Below are positions 1-4,805 of a stretch of DNA of 5,771 nt, piece after piece. A program made the translations under genes and the position numbers. The stretch spans positions 1 through 5,771 of the forward strand of contig PGXR01000185.1 of assembly GCA_002839245.1 (NCBI GenBank). The letters are read 5' to 3'. Within the stretch, counting starts at the first letter, position 1; every line of letters starts with the position of its first letter. Source of the stretch: Spirochaetae bacterium HGW-Spirochaetae-7. GTDB taxonomy: Bacteria; Spirochaetota; Spirochaetia; Treponematales; UBA12059. The notes below the pieces were generated by a model. The model saw nothing but the letters and a program-made list of their open reading frames with translations, did no database searches and was not told the origin of the DNA.

Positions 1-359
1 ACGAGGGAACCCGCGCCTATTATGGAACCGGGGCCGACCTCGGAGCCGTTGAGCATTATCGCGCCCATGCCGACCAGGCTGTTGTCGCCGACGGTGCAGC
101 CATGGAGCAGTGCCCGGTGCCCGACGGTCACGGAGTCGCCGATGACGCAGGGCTGGTTCCTGTTCACGTGGACGACGACGCCGTCCTGCAGGTTGGTGCC
201 CGCGCCTATGGTCACCGCCGCTATGTCGGCGCGGATGATGGTGCCGAACCATATGGATGCGTCCTTGCCTATGCTGACGTCCCCGGCTACCTCCGCGTTC
301 CAGGCCACGAAGGCGCTTGCATCTATGTCTGGCTCGTCTCCGCCTATTGCGTGTATCAT
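1..359 (-). CDS. Gamma-carbonic-anhydrase-like hexapeptide-repeat protein (3' end outside window)
   Basis: Reading leftward from ATG at 359-357 gives 119 complete codons that run off the window. The product shows the left-handed beta-helix hexapeptide pattern ([IV]G.. repeats such as VSIGKDASIW, VTIGAGTNLQ, CVIGDSVTVG, CTVGDNSLVG). The conserved IIRAD (R43, D45), NLQDG (Q58, D59) and VTVGH.ALLHGC segments follow. H64, H81 and H86 match the three zinc-binding histidines of gamma-class carbonic anhydrases (Cam/YrdA/PaaY group). Family members are about 170-200 residues, so roughly two thirds is visible. Members are cytoplasmic trimers with metal at subunit interfaces. Some hydrate CO2 but many have no proven activity, so the substrate is uncertain. 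The start is fixed by GGAGG at 365-369, five bases upstream. The gene is divergent from the HD-GYP gene. An acyltransferase of the same fold is the alternative, but the three histidines favour the gamma-CA group. Confidence 0.93.
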   Translation of the reverse strand, partial: MIHAIGGDEPDIDASAFVAWNAEVAGDVSIGKDASIWFGTIIRADIAAVTIGAGTNLQDGVVVHVNRNQPCVIGDSVTVGHRALLHGCTVGDNSLVGMGAIMLNGSEVGPGSIIGAGSL

Positions 360-364
360 GGTTT

Positions 365-414
365 CCTCCGCCTTCCGGCATTGCAGTATTGCCCCGGCGG
401 CGCGCCCTTGTCAA
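365..414 (-). promoter_or_regulatory. Sigma70-like promoter and RBS of the gamma-CA-like gene
   Basis: On the minus strand a perfect -35 box TTGACA (plus positions 409-414) is followed after 18 bases by AATACT (385-390, 4 of 6 matches to TATAAT). Transcription would begin near 378, leaving a leader of about 19 bases that holds the ribosome site GGAGG (365-369). The boxes are seen in the sequence; promoter activity is inferred. Confidence 0.5.
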
Positions 415-520
415 AACCCGTGGGCGGAAACGATACTGAAACGAGGGTGGAGCGTTTTTCATAAGCAGCGGGCTTCTGAAATTGGTCCGGTTGGCTGTAT
501 GTCGCATTTTCTGCCTACAC

Positions 521-540
521 ATCGACGTGGAAAGGTCGAT
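521..540. promoter_or_regulatory. Operator-like dyad over the HD-GYP gene promoter
   Basis: A perfect inverted repeat ATCGAC-N8-GTCGAT occupies 521-526 and 535-540. It covers the proposed -35 box (522-527) and part of the -35/-10 spacer, where a dimeric repressor would block RNA polymerase. No regulator gene is present in the window. A short 6-8-6 dyad can arise by chance, so this is a candidate only. Confidence 0.3.
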
Positions 541-550
541 ACGGTATAGT
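522..550 (+). promoter_or_regulatory. Sigma70-like promoter of the GAF/HD-GYP gene
   Basis: The -35 candidate TCGACG (522-527, 4 of 6 matches to TTGACA) is followed after exactly 17 bases by the -10 box TATAGT (545-550, 5 of 6 matches). Transcription would start near 557, giving a leader of about 17 bases that includes the ribosome site. A weaker pair further upstream, TTGTCA at 408-413 and GATACT at 432-437, would give a leader of about 130 bases and is less likely. Confidence 0.5.
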
Positions 551-563
551 AGGGTACAAGGCG

Positions 564-568
564 AGGAG
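564..568 (+). promoter_or_regulatory. Ribosome binding site that selects ATG 574
   Basis: AGGAG ends five bases before ATG 574 but only two bases before the in-frame TTG at 571. The spacing therefore favours ATG 574 over the one-codon-longer TTG start. Confidence 0.7.
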
Positions 569-573
569 AGTTG

Positions 574-1803
574 ATGGCGTCCGAAGTAGATGAAATCCAC
601 CAGATCATCCGCATCGATTCTGAACTCAACAAGATACGGGATTACGACATCCTCCTCGAACGAGTGCTCCTCGAGGCCAGGCATGTCGTGCACGCCGATG
701 CCGGTTCCATCTACGTCAAGGAAGGCGACGTCATATCGATCAAGTTCGCCCACAACGACACAAAGCAGAAAAGCCTTCCCCCGGGTGAAAAACAGGCGTA
801 TCCCCACTTCAGCATTCCCGTGAACGACAAGAGCATCTCCGGCTACGTGGCGATGACCGGGGAGCTGCTCAACATTCCCGATGTCTACAAGCTGCCGCGC
901 GGCCTCCCGTTCAACTACAACACCGAATACGACGCCAAGGTGCGCTACAAGACCACCTCGATGCTGACGGTGCCCCTGAAGACGCAGAACAACATCGTGC
1001 TCGGGGTCATCCAGATCATCAACTCGATGGACGCCAACGGCAAGGTCAAGGCGTTCTCGAGAGAGGACGAGTCGCTGGTGACGCACTTCGCCGCGAACGC
1101 TACTGTCGCTTTGCAGCGGGCTTACCTGACTCGGTCGATGATAATGCGCATGATACGGATGGCCGAGCTGCGCGACCCCAAGGAGACCGGCCCGCACGTA
1201 AACCGCGTCGCTGGCTACACCGTCGAGCTATACGAGCGCTGGGCGTACCGGCACGGCCTCGAGCAGAAGGAAATCGAAAAGAACATGGACCTCCTCAAGC
1301 TGGCCGCCATGCTCCATGACGTCGGCAAGGTGGCCATCTCGGACATCATCCTCAAGAAGCCGGCCAAGTTCACGCCGGAAGAATACATCATCATGCAGAC
1401 GCATACCTGCTCCGGCGCCAGGCTCTTCGACGACCCGCAGTCGGACTTCGACACGATGGCAGCCGAAGTCGCCTTGACCCACCACGAGAACTGGGACGGC
1501 ACCGGCTACCCCGGCTGGGTCGATCCCGTGTCCGGGGCTATCCTCAGGAAAGACGGCGACGGCATGGTGCTCAAGCGCAAGGGCGAGGAGATACCGATCT
1601 GGGGCCGCCTCGTCGCCATCGCCGACGTCTACGACGCCCTGATGTCCCGCCGCGTCTACAAGGAAGCCTGGGACGAGTCGGCGGTGCTCGAGGAGATGCA
1701 CAAGATGTCGGGGACCAAGTTCGAGCCCGAGCTCATCGACCTCTTTTTCGAGGTCATGCCCAGGATCAGGGACATCCGCGAGCGCCACCCGGACAACGAA
1801 TAG
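574..1803 (+). CDS. GAF-domain HD-GYP cyclic-dinucleotide phosphodiesterase
   Basis: The 409-residue soluble protein has an N-terminal GAF sensor domain (about 22-183), a helical linker, and an HD-GYP domain (about 190-400). HD-GYP enzymes hydrolyse c-di-GMP or related cyclic dinucleotides, usually to the mononucleotide. The metal ligands appear complete: E204 and H208 (ETGPH), H248-D249 (LHDVGK), H277, H303-H304, and D351 (ADVYDA). K252, R360 and K363 match the phosphate-binding residues of characterised HD-GYP proteins. Having E204 as well as the usual ligands fits the trinuclear-metal type. The signature reads HHENWDGTGYP (303-313). Between it and the usual IP..(G/A)R segment lies an insert of about 19 residues (about 315-338, charged and glycine-rich). 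There is no membrane segment, so signal input probably comes through the GAF domain; its ligand is unknown. The gene appears to have its own promoter, and alaS follows 65 bases downstream on the same strand. Confidence 0.95.
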   Translation: MASEVDEIHQIIRIDSELNKIRDYDILLERVLLEARHVVHADAGSIYVKEGDVISIKFAHNDTKQKSLPPGEKQAYPHFSIPVNDKSISGYVAMTGELLNIPDVYKLPRGLPFNYNTEYDAKVRYKTTSMLTVPLKTQNNIVLGVIQIINSMDANGKVKAFSREDESLVTHFAANATVALQRAYLTRSMIMRMIRMAELRDPKETGPHVNRVAGYTVELYERWAYRHGLEQKEIEKNMDLLKLAAMLHDVGKVAISDIILKKPAKFTPEEYIIMQTHTCSGARLFDDPQSDFDTMAAEVALTHHENWDGTGYPGWVDPVSGAILRKDGDGMVLKRKGEEIPIWGRLVAIADVYDALMSRRVYKEAWDESAVLEEMHKMSGTKFEPELIDLFFEVMPRIRDIRERHPDNE

Positions 1804-1808
1804 CCTGG

Positions 1809-1847
1809 CTCCGTCTCGGCCGCGCCTCCATTGACCGAGACCGGGAG
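1809..1847 (+). terminator. Possible terminator stem-loop after the HD-GYP gene
   Basis: GTCTCGG (1813-1819) pairs perfectly with CCGAGAC (1835-1841) around a 15-base loop. CTCC (1809-1812) can add four pairs with GGAG (1844-1847) across a two-base bulge. The following sequence is AT-rich (TAATTATTACTAT) but has no clean T-run, and the structure overlaps the alaS promoter boxes. It may terminate the upstream transcript or affect alaS expression. Confidence 0.3.
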
Positions 1848-1860
1848 TAATTATTACTAT
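1831..1860 (+). promoter_or_regulatory. Candidate alaS promoter ending just before the start codon
   Basis: TTGACC (1831-1836, 5 of 6 matches) and TACTAT (1855-1860, 4 of 6 matches) are 18 bases apart. Transcription would begin at about 1867-1869, at or beside the alaS ATG. That would leave no room for a ribosome binding site, so the mRNA may be leaderless. The only purine-rich SD-like tract, GGGAG at 1843-1847, is 21 bases from the ATG, which is too far. Confidence 0.4.
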
Positions 1861-1868
1861 GCTCAACC

Positions 1869-3656
1869 ATGATTACCCCCGATGAGCTGCGAAGCAAATA
1901 CCTCGATTTTTTCAGGACCAAGGACCATGCGGTCATATCAGGCAAGTCCCTCATACCCGAGAACGACCCGACGGTACTGTTCACGACGGCGGGCATGCAC
2001 CCGCTCGTGCCGTACCTGCTCGGCGAGCCCCACCCCGCGGGCAAGCGCCTCGTGGACTACCAGAAGTGCGTGCGCACCGGCGACATCGACGAGGTAGGCG
2101 ACCCCGCCCACCTGACCTGTTTCGAGATGCTCGGCAACTGGTCGCTCGGGGACTACTTCAAGAAGGAATCCATAGCCTATTCGTGGGAATTCCTGACGTC
2201 GAAGGACTGGCTGGCGCTCGACCCGCGCAAGCTGTCGGTGACGGTGTTCAAGGGCGACCAGAACGCTCCGAGGGACGACGAGTCGGCTTTCCACTGGAAA
2301 TCCACCGGCGTGCCCGAAGACCGCATCGCCTACCTGCCGGCGAGCGACAACTGGTGGGCGGCTGGCCCCTCGGGCCCCTGCGGCCCCGACACGGAGATTT
2401 TCTACTGGGTAGCCGAGGGGATGCCCCCCGCCGGCTCCAACAAGGAAACTGACCCGGCCAACTGGATGGAGATATGGAACAATGTCTTCATGCAGTTCAA
2501 CAGGATCGACGAAAAGACCCTCGTCAAGCTGCCCGCGCAGAACGTCGACACCGGCATGGGCCTCGAGCGCACCATCACCGTGCTCAACGGCAAGACGAGC
2601 GTCTACCAGACCGAGATTTTCCAGCCCATCATAGCCGCCATCGAATTCGTCTCGCACTACGCTTACGGCTCCGACCAGGCAAAGGACACATCGGTACGCA
2701 TCATCGCCGACCACATCCGCGCGGCCACGTTCATCATCGGCGATCCCAAGGGAGTATCGCCGAGCAACGTCGGCGCGGGCTACGTCGTCCGGCGCCTGTT
2801 GCGACGCGCGGTTCGCCATGGCCGCAAGCTCGGCATAGAAGGCTCGTTCCTCTCCGGCCCGGCCATGATCGTGATAGAGCGTTTCGGCGGCGCCTACCCA
2901 GAGCTGGTGGAGAACAGGGAGCGCGTGCTCACCGAGCTGGCGCGCGAGGAGGCCCAGTTCCTCGAAACGCTGCAGAAGGGCGAGCACGAATTCGAGAAGA
3001 TGCTGCCAAACCTCCTGCGCAACCCACAGAAGATCATGTCAGGCCGGCTGGCCTTCAAGCTGTACGACACCTATGGCTTCCCCATCGAGCTGACCGACGA
3101 ACTGGCCGGAGAGAACGGCATGACGGTCAACCGCGCCGAATTCGACGAGGCCTTCAAGAAGCACCAGGAGCTGTCCCGCGCCGGCGCGGGGGAGACCTTC
3201 AAGGGCGGCCTTGCCGACCATTCGGAGCAGACGACAAGGTACCATACCGCGACGCATCTCCTTCACAAGGCCCTCCGCATGGTCCTTGGCGACCACGTGG
3301 CACAGAAGGGTTCCAACATCACGACAGAACGTCTCCGCTTCGACTTTTCGCACCACTCCGCGATGACAGCCGAGGAGGTCGCGCGCGTCCAGGCCATCGT
3401 CAACGAGCAGATAGCCCGGGACCTGGAGGTGACGATGGATGTCATGCCGCTCGAGGATGCCAAGGCCGCCGGCGCTATGGCGCTGTTCGGCGAGAAGTAC
3501 GAATCCGTGGTCAAGGTCTACACCATCGGCGACTTTTCCAAGGAAGTCTGCGGCGGCCCCCACGTCGACCGTATAGGCTCGCTTGGCAAGTTCGTCATCC
3601 AGAAGGAACAGAGTTCCTCCGCGGGCGTCAGGCGCATCAGGGCTGTACTGGAGTAG
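1869..3656 (+). CDS. alaS: Alanyl-tRNA synthetase, short form lacking C-Ala
   Basis: The 595-residue enzyme charges tRNA-Ala with alanine in the cytoplasm. Class II motif 1 lies near 14-43. Motif 2 is at about 67-98 (CVRTGD then FEMLGNWSLGDYF, with R69 the expected ATP-binding arginine). Motif 3 is NVDTGMGLER (225-234). The tRNA-recognition helices follow, including PSNVGAGYVVRRLLRRAVRHG; N300 and D400 are the expected G3:U70-reading residues. The editing domain holds the zinc set H459/H463 (HTATH) and C561/H565 (CGGPH). The protein ends at RRIRAVLE, exactly where the editing domain ends. The oligomerisation and C-Ala region of the usual ~870-residue bacterial enzyme is absent. No frameshift is visible and the downstream sequence does not encode the missing part, so this is a natural short form. 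From memory, spirochaetes and Patescibacteria carry it. The start is set by family alignment (M.T..ELR..YLDFF); no ribosome site is evident. Confidence 0.97.
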   Translation: MITPDELRSKYLDFFRTKDHAVISGKSLIPENDPTVLFTTAGMHPLVPYLLGEPHPAGKRLVDYQKCVRTGDIDEVGDPAHLTCFEMLGNWSLGDYFKKESIAYSWEFLTSKDWLALDPRKLSVTVFKGDQNAPRDDESAFHWKSTGVPEDRIAYLPASDNWWAAGPSGPCGPDTEIFYWVAEGMPPAGSNKETDPANWMEIWNNVFMQFNRIDEKTLVKLPAQNVDTGMGLERTITVLNGKTSVYQTEIFQPIIAAIEFVSHYAYGSDQAKDTSVRIIADHIRAATFIIGDPKGVSPSNVGAGYVVRRLLRRAVRHGRKLGIEGSFLSGPAMIVIERFGGAYPELVENRERVLTELAREEAQFLETLQKGEHEFEKMLPNLLRNPQKIMSGRLAFKLYDTYGFPIELTDELAGENGMTVNRAEFDEAFKKHQELSRAGAGETFKGGLADHSEQTTRYHTATHLLHKALRMVLGDHVAQKGSNITTERLRFDFSHHSAMTAEEVARVQAIVNEQIARDLEVTMDVMPLEDAKAAGAMALFGEKYESVVKVYTIGDFSKEVCGGPHVDRIGSLGKFVIQKEQSSSAGVRRIRAVLE

Positions 3657-3731
3657 TCGCATCCCGAGTCGCGAACCCGCCTACGACGATTTGCCGTGAT
3701 ACCACGTCCGCGCCGCAACTCCGAAAGAGGG

Positions 3732-3740
3732 TGTGGATAA
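3732..3740 (-). promoter_or_regulatory. Isolated consensus DnaA-box sequence
   Basis: TGTGGATAA on the plus strand is the exact reverse complement of the DnaA box TTATCCACA. I found no second good box nearby (only TGTGGGTAT at 4109-4117, two mismatches) and no dnaA, dnaN or gyrB. It is not evidence for an origin. It may be chance or part of the adjacent repeat element. Confidence 0.25.
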
Positions 3741-3756
3741 AGGCTCTGCTGCACTG

Positions 3757-3776
3757 CGCGTGGGCCCCGCCTCGGC
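3757..3776 (+). repeat. Left inverted repeat
   Basis: CGCGTGGGCCCCGCCTCGGC matches the reverse complement of 4172-4190 with one single-base indel and one mismatch. The two copies are about 400 bases apart in opposite orientation, as expected of terminal or subterminal repeats of a mobile element. Confidence 0.6.
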
Positions 3777-3909
3777 TAGCGCAATTCTATGTAAGGGCTA
3801 TGAGCCGCCATGGATGGCGGCTCCACTGTACATCGCGGAGCGTATAGCTCCGCGGCGTCATGGATGACGAGGCGACGCGGACGTGCCTTGCAGTGGGCTA
3901 GTAGGCGGG
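3766..3909. repeat. Multi-branched palindrome cluster
   Basis: An outer stem CCCGCCT (3766-3772) / AGGCGGG (3903-3909), continued by CTAGC (3776-3780) / GCTAG (3897-3901), encloses four further helices. They are GAGCCGCCA / TGGCGGCTC (3802-3810, 3815-3823), CCACTG / CAGTGG (3823-3828, 3891-3896), CGCGGAGC / GCTCCGCG (3834-3841, 3847-3854) and CGTCA / TGACG (3856-3860, 3865-3869). The first and last hairpins share the loop TGGA. The fold resembles a branched RNA or an extruding DNA palindrome. Function is unknown; a dispersed palindromic repeat is the simplest reading. Confidence 0.45.
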
Positions 3910-3924
3910 TGCCTGACACCTGCC
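3904..3924. repeat. Hairpin with CCTGA loop
   Basis: GGCGGGTG (3904-3911) pairs with CACCTGCC (3917-3924) around a CCTGA loop, with seven Watson-Crick pairs and one G-T. It shares bases with the outer stem of the preceding cluster (AGGCGGG), so the two structures are mutually exclusive. The core GTGCCTGACAC resembles short palindromes I remember as dispersed in several genomes; this was not checked. Confidence 0.4.
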
Positions 3925-3965
3925 ATCCGGGATGCTCATCTGACAGGGTAAGAGCTTAATAGAAA

Positions 3966-3989
3966 GTTGCCTGGAGTACGGTTGCCTGG
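3966..3989 (+). repeat. Short direct repeat GTTGCCTGG
   Basis: GTTGCCTGG occurs at 3966-3974 and again at 3981-3989, a 15-base period. The second copy also forms part of a small hairpin GCCTG (3984-3988) / CAGGC (3996-4000). No function is evident. Confidence 0.35.
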
Positions 3990-4079
3990 CCGCCGCAGGC
4001 TGCTATGTACCCCCGGTAGCCCGTCCGACGCGTCGTGATTGCTCGTTCATGGAAAGCGCCAACAAACAACGATCGCGGG

Positions 4080-4107
4080 TGCAACGCAAGCAAGGCGTAG
4101 CGTTGCA
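4080..4107. repeat. Eight-base-pair hairpin in the intergenic element
   Basis: TGCAACGC (4080-4087) is perfectly complementary to GCGTTGCA (4100-4107) with a 12-base loop. No T-run follows on either strand, so it is not a standard intrinsic terminator for either convergent gene. Confidence 0.45.
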
Positions 4108-4160
4108 TGTGGGTATGGGGTATCTGCCCCCAAATATAAATTTTCTTGCGCGATAAGCGT

Positions 4161-4207
4161 GGCCTATGCACGCCAAGGCGGGCCCACGCGATAGTCGGTG
4201 CATGGCC
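4161..4207. repeat. Bulged inverted repeat beyond the unknown gene's 3' end
   Basis: GGCC-T-ATGCAC (4161-4171) pairs with GTGCATGGCC (4198-4207), ten pairs with a single bulged T. The 26-base loop contains the right inverted repeat (4172-4190). It lies 24 bases beyond the stop codon of the minus-strand gene and could help end its transcript, but no T-run follows. Confidence 0.35.
4172..4190 (-). repeat. Right inverted repeat
   Basis: Read on the minus strand it is CGCGTGGGCCCGCCTTGGC, which aligns with the left repeat at 3757-3776 over its whole length with one missing C and one C/T difference. The copies lie in opposite orientation at the edges of the structured gap. Confidence 0.6.
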
Positions 4208-4230
4208 TTTCAGTAAACCCGTGCAAGCTC

Positions 4231-4755
4231 CTACAGCGCGTCGGGCGTGAGACCAAGCTTCATGGGGGAGGCCGTCGTATCTGCCAGCCTGCGTATCAGC
4301 TGGGCCGCCGTCTTGCCGTCCTCGCGGACGAAGCGGACGATCAACGGGCCGCTTGCCGCGGCCCTGGTCCACCATGCCTCGCGGGCAAACGAGTCTACGG
4401 CATCGGCCAGCTCTTCTGCGTCGCCCGGCCTGAGCTGGACAAAAAGGTAACGGCCAGCCGGTAGCTGTTCGTCGGCGTTGCCCGTACCGCCGCCGGTCAG
4501 CAGGCCCTTCGCGGCGACGGTGACAGGGGGCGGTGCGGGGCGCTTCGCGCGTGGACCGTCGTCACCCGTCGAATCGACGACGGCATCCCAGTCCCAGGTC
4601 ATCACGATTTCAGCCGAGTCGGGCGCCGCGTCGGCGGAAGCCAGGGCGTCGGCAGCCAAGCGTATGCCAGCTCGGGCGGCCTCTGCCTGGTTCCAGGAAA
4701 GAGGAGCACGCAGGTTGAGCGTCAGCAGGTCCATGCGCGCAGTATGGCGAATCAT
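4231..4755 (-). CDS. Protein of unknown function, divergent from dxs
   Basis: I do not recognise this family. The reading frame gives 174 residues from ATG at 4755-4753. It looks like a soluble cytoplasmic protein, with no signal peptide or membrane segment. An N-terminal part (MDLLTLNLRAP from residue 8, then alanine-rich helices, then IVMTWDWDAVVD near 50-60) is followed by a flexible Pro/Gly-rich linker (about 66-94). The C-terminal part runs LPAGRYLFVQLRP (98-110), a helix ending REAWW (125-129), and VRFVREDGKTAAQLIRRL (140-157). Alternating strand and helix, clustered aromatics and a natural-looking composition argue that it is real. The start is uncertain. ATG 4734 (167 residues) and TTG 4806 (191 residues, touching the dxs start) are alternatives, and none has a good ribosome site. 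It is convergent with alaS and divergent from dxs. Confidence 0.7.
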   Translation of the reverse strand: MIRHTARMDLLTLNLRAPLSWNQAEAARAGIRLAADALASADAAPDSAEIVMTWDWDAVVDSTGDDGPRAKRPAPPPVTVAAKGLLTGGGTGNADEQLPAGRYLFVQLRPGDAEELADAVDSFAREAWWTRAAASGPLIVRFVREDGKTAAQLIRRLADTTASPMKLGLTPDAL

Positions 4756-4760
4756 GTCGT

Positions 4761-4798
4761 CCCGGGTATAGTCCCCGGGGCTTTTCGCGTGATACACT
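4761..4798. promoter_or_regulatory. Short divergent promoter region with CCCGGG dyad
   Basis: Two CCCGGG palindromes (4761-4766 and 4774-4779) flank TATAGT (4767-4772), a 5-of-6 match to a -10 box for dxs. A second -10-like hexamer, TACACT (4793-4798), ends seven bases before the dxs ATG. On the minus strand TATACC (4770-4765) lies suitably placed for a start just upstream of ATG 4755. No good -35 box is visible for any of them. The palindromes could form an operator or a small hairpin controlling one or both genes. Confidence 0.3.
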
Positions 4799-4805
4799 GA
4801 ATGCA

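Larger units (their letters stand above)
3739..4210. mobile_element. Candidate MITE-like inverted-repeat element between convergent genes
   Basis: This segment fills most of the 574-base gap between alaS and the convergent unknown gene. Near-identical inverted copies lie at 3757-3776 and 4172-4190. Weaker inverted matches lie outside them (AAAGGC 3739-3744 with GCCTTT 4205-4210, TGCAC 3750-3754 with GTGCA 4198-4202) and inside them (GCGCAA 3779-3784 with TTGCGC 4146-4151, each beside an AT-rich stretch). The interior is rich in hairpins and has no convincing gene and no transposase. I see no clear target-site duplication, so the outer limits are approximate. It could instead be a mosaic of several dispersed intergenic repeats, or a structured RNA. 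The rest of the gap (3657-3738 and 4211-4230) shows nothing I can name. Confidence 0.38.

Noticed and set aside
438..459. AAACG / CGTTT stem followed by T's as a terminator
   Set aside because: The stem is only five pairs, and it lies between divergent genes where no transcript needs to end.
22..549. Plus-strand frames over 22-549 and 102-464
   Set aside because: They are antisense shadows of the gamma-CA-like gene, whose minus-strand translation carries the family motifs and has a ribosome site. The plus-strand products match nothing recognisable.
1938..2987. Minus-strand frame of 349 codons inside alaS
   Set aside because: It is fully antisense to a conserved gene, with no motifs and no plausible start context.
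2474..3847. Long plus-strand frame of 457 codons overlapping alaS
   Set aside because: It is a +1-frame shadow of alaS with the Arg/Pro/His-rich composition typical of wrong frames in GC-rich DNA. alaS itself is unambiguous.
4117..4145. GGGG-TATCTG-CCCC followed by an AT-rich stretch as an intrinsic terminator
   Set aside because: The stem has only four pairs and the following AAATATAAATTTT is not a T-run. It is also far from both flanking stop codons.
3657..4230. tRNA, tmRNA, RNase P RNA, SRP RNA or riboswitch in the gap
   Set aside because: I looked for a T-loop GGTTCGA motif, a tmRNA 3' end and the RNase P conserved cores and found none.
3657..4230. Integron attC-like site suggested by the branched palindromes
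   Set aside because: There are no paired GTTRRRY/RYYYAAC core sites and no integrase in the window.
3956..4375. Minus-strand frame of 139 codons as a real gene
   Set aside because: It begins inside the unknown gene in another frame and runs through the repeat-rich gap and its hairpins. It has no ribosome site and mixed composition. Treated as repeat-derived.
4198..4771. Plus-strand frames at 4198-4464, 4247-4450, 4478-4771
   Set aside because: They lie antisense to the minus-strand gene 4231-4755, whose product has the more protein-like sequence. They show no recognisable domains.
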